Source: Pontiella desulfatans (GTDB taxonomy: Bacteria > Verrucomicrobiota > Kiritimatiellia > Kiritimatiellales > Pontiellaceae). From it: a stretch of DNA of 7,594 nt. Position 1 is the stretch's first letter, and each line of letters opens with the position of its first letter. A program made the translations under genes and the position numbers. The notes beneath the pieces are model-generated. The model was not told the origin of the DNA and made no database searches. It saw nothing but the letters and a program-made list of their open reading frames with translations. Below, piece by piece: positions 6,202 to 7,594 of the stretch. Location of the stretch: NCBI GenBank assembly GCA_029287275.1, contig JARFRL010000247.1, forward strand, positions 1 through 7,594, written 5' to 3'.

Positions 6202-7594
6202 ATGGAGATCAAACTCAACTTTTTCGGGGCGGCGAAGAACGTCACGGGCTCGTGTTATTTTCTGGAGGCGAACGGCGTTCGCCTGCTGATCGATTGCGGA
6301 CTCTATCAGGAGCGGGATCTCAAACCGCGCAACTGGGCCGACTTCCCGGTTCCGCCCAACACCATCGACGCGGTGCTGCTGACGCACGCGCACCTCGACC
6401 ACTGCGGCCGGTTGCCGAAATTGGTGAAGGAAGGCTTCGACGGGACGGTTTACGCGACCTCCGCGACCGCGGAAATCGCGAACATCATCATGCAGGACTC
6501 CGCCCATATTCAGGAAGAGGACGTCAAGCACAAGCAACGCCGGCATGAGAAGCAGGGCAAGAAGAGCCCTTTCGCCTACGAGCCGCTCTACGTGATGGAA
6601 GACGCCCGGAAAGTCGCCACCCTGTTCAAGAAGACGCGCTACGGCGCGCCCGTTTCGATCGGCGAGGGAATCACCGCGGAGTTCCGCGAGGCGGGACACG
6701 TGTTCGGCTCTTCTTCCATTCGAATCGTGGTGGAGCAGGGCGGAGAGACGAGAAGCATTCTCTTTTCCGGCGACGTCGGGCGGTGGGATCTGCCGATCAT
6801 GCGCGACCCGCATCAGTTCGAAAACGCGGACTACGTTCTGATTGAGTCGACCTACGGCGACCGCGTGCACGGCGAGGTCGCGGACATTCCCGGCGAGTTG
6901 GCGCGCGTCATCAACGAAACCGTCGCGGCCGGTGGCAACATCGTCATCCCCAGCTTCGCGCTCGAACGCACGCAGGAGTTGCTCTACCACCTGAACAACC
7001 TGCTGAGGGAAGATCGGATTCCACATCTCTTGGCGTTCGTGGACAGCCCCATGGCCGTGAAGATCACGGAAGTGTTCAAGAAACATCCCGACCTGTTCGA
7101 CGAAGAAACCATGGAGCAAATCCGGGCCGGCGATAAACCGTGCGATTTCCCCGGGCTCACCATGTCGCGGACGGTCGACCAGTCCAAATCGATCAACCAC
7201 ATCAAAGGCACGGCGATCATCATCGCGGGATCCGGAATGTGCACCGGAGGCCGCGTTAAGCATCACCTCAAAAACAACCTTGGCCGTCCGGAAAGCACGA
7301 TTCTATTCGTGGGCTACCAATCGTTCGGCACCTTGGGTCGGATCCTTCTCGACGGCGCGGAAACCGTTCGCCTGTTTGGCGAGAAACATCTGGTGAAAGC
7401 GCGGATCGAACGGATCTCCGGCTTCTCCGCGCACGCCGACCAGAACGAGCTCTATCAATGGATCTCCTCCATCAAGCAACCGCCGCGCAAGGTGTTCGTC
7501 ACCCACGGCGAGGAGGATCAGGCCACCGCCTTCGGAAAATTCCTGACCGAAAAAACAGGCTGGAGCTGCGTCGTCCCCGACTACGAGCAGGAAG
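6202..7594 (+). CDS. MBL-fold/beta-CASP ribonuclease, YSH1/CPSF-type (3' end outside window)
   Basis: The frame is open from 6202 to the window edge, giving at least 464 residues. The N-terminal metallo-beta-lactamase part has D31 (motif 1), HAHLDH (62-67, motif 2), H166 in EAGHVFGSSS (motif 3) and D191 in FSGDVGR (motif 4), together the two-zinc site. The inserted beta-CASP domain starts with motif A at E215 (LIESTYGDR), then IPSFALERTQELL, SGMCTGGRVKHHL (motif B histidine, H354 or H355) and SGFSAHAD (motif C, H411). THGE (434-437) follows. All metal ligands and CASP motifs are intact. The family (COG1236 type, for example Thermus TTHA0252) is related to eukaryotic CPSF73/Ysh1 and degrades or processes RNA in the cytoplasm. 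At 464 residues it is near full length, so the stop is probably close beyond the window. It lies 89 bases after the nuclease gene with no terminator between, so co-transcription is possible. Confidence 0.93.
   Translation, partial: MEIKLNFFGAAKNVTGSCYFLEANGVRLLIDCGLYQERDLKPRNWADFPVPPNTIDAVLLTHAHLDHCGRLPKLVKEGFDGTVYATSATAEIANIIMQDSAHIQEEDVKHKQRRHEKQGKKSPFAYEPLYVMEDARKVATLFKKTRYGAPVSIGEGITAEFREAGHVFGSSSIRIVVEQGGETRSILFSGDVGRWDLPIMRDPHQFENADYVLIESTYGDRVHGEVADIPGELARVINETVAAGGNIVIPSFALERTQELLYHLNNLLREDRIPHLLAFVDSPMAVKITEVFKKHPDLFDEETMEQIRAGDKPCDFPGLTMSRTVDQSKSINHIKGTAIIIAGSGMCTGGRVKHHLKNNLGRPESTILFVGYQSFGTLGRILLDGAETVRLFGEKHLVKARIERISGFSAHADQNELYQWISSIKQPPRKVFVTHGEEDQATAFGKFLTEKTGWSCVVPDYEQE

Noticed and set aside
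6109..7266. A 385-codon open frame on the minus strand opposite the beta-CASP ribonuclease
   Set aside because: The + strand encodes an intact metallo-beta-lactamase with all metal ligands; the antisense product has His/Arg/Asp-rich shadow composition and no motif.

Overview
The window is about 7.6 kb of gene-dense, G+C-rich bacterial DNA with every convincing gene on the + strand. It encodes an exported protein that looks like an outer-membrane beta-barrel (signal peptide, terminal phenylalanine), so the source is very probably a diderm (Gram-negative-type) bacterium. I cannot name the phylum from this sequence. Nothing points to a phage, plasmid or large mobile island. The content is chromosomal housekeeping plus one small palindromic element.

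Layout. Positions 1-168 are the 3' end of a gene for a tRNA-binding OB-fold domain, most likely the C-terminus of methionyl-tRNA synthetase. A 188-base non-coding stretch (169-356) with two inverted repeats precedes a putative outer-membrane porin (357-1193), which ends in a textbook rho-independent terminator (1213-1244). A second unit begins at 1314 with an Lrp/AsnC-family regulator whose 3' end overlaps a class I/II PLP-dependent aminotransferase (1765-2943). The pair resembles the alaR-alaT (yugG-yugH) arrangement of Bacillus subtilis, in which the regulator controls an alanine transaminase. A 115-base gap then carries a near-perfect 28-bp inverted repeat (2979-3047), and directly after it starts a 1017-residue AddB-like PD-(D/E)XK nuclease (3059-6112). 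The last gene, from 6202 to beyond the window end, encodes a metallo-beta-lactamase/beta-CASP ribonuclease of the YSH1/CPSF type.

How the parts relate. The regulator and aminotransferase form one translationally coupled amino-acid metabolism unit. The AddB-like protein would act in double-strand-break end processing, but no AddA-type helicase is visible beside it and two of the four iron-sulfur cysteines expected in AddB are missing. The most unusual feature is the long hairpin at 2979-3047: the only good Shine-Dalgarno sequence for the nuclease gene lies on its upstream side and the start codon on its downstream side. Either the folded hairpin brings the two together, or a repeat element has inserted between them.
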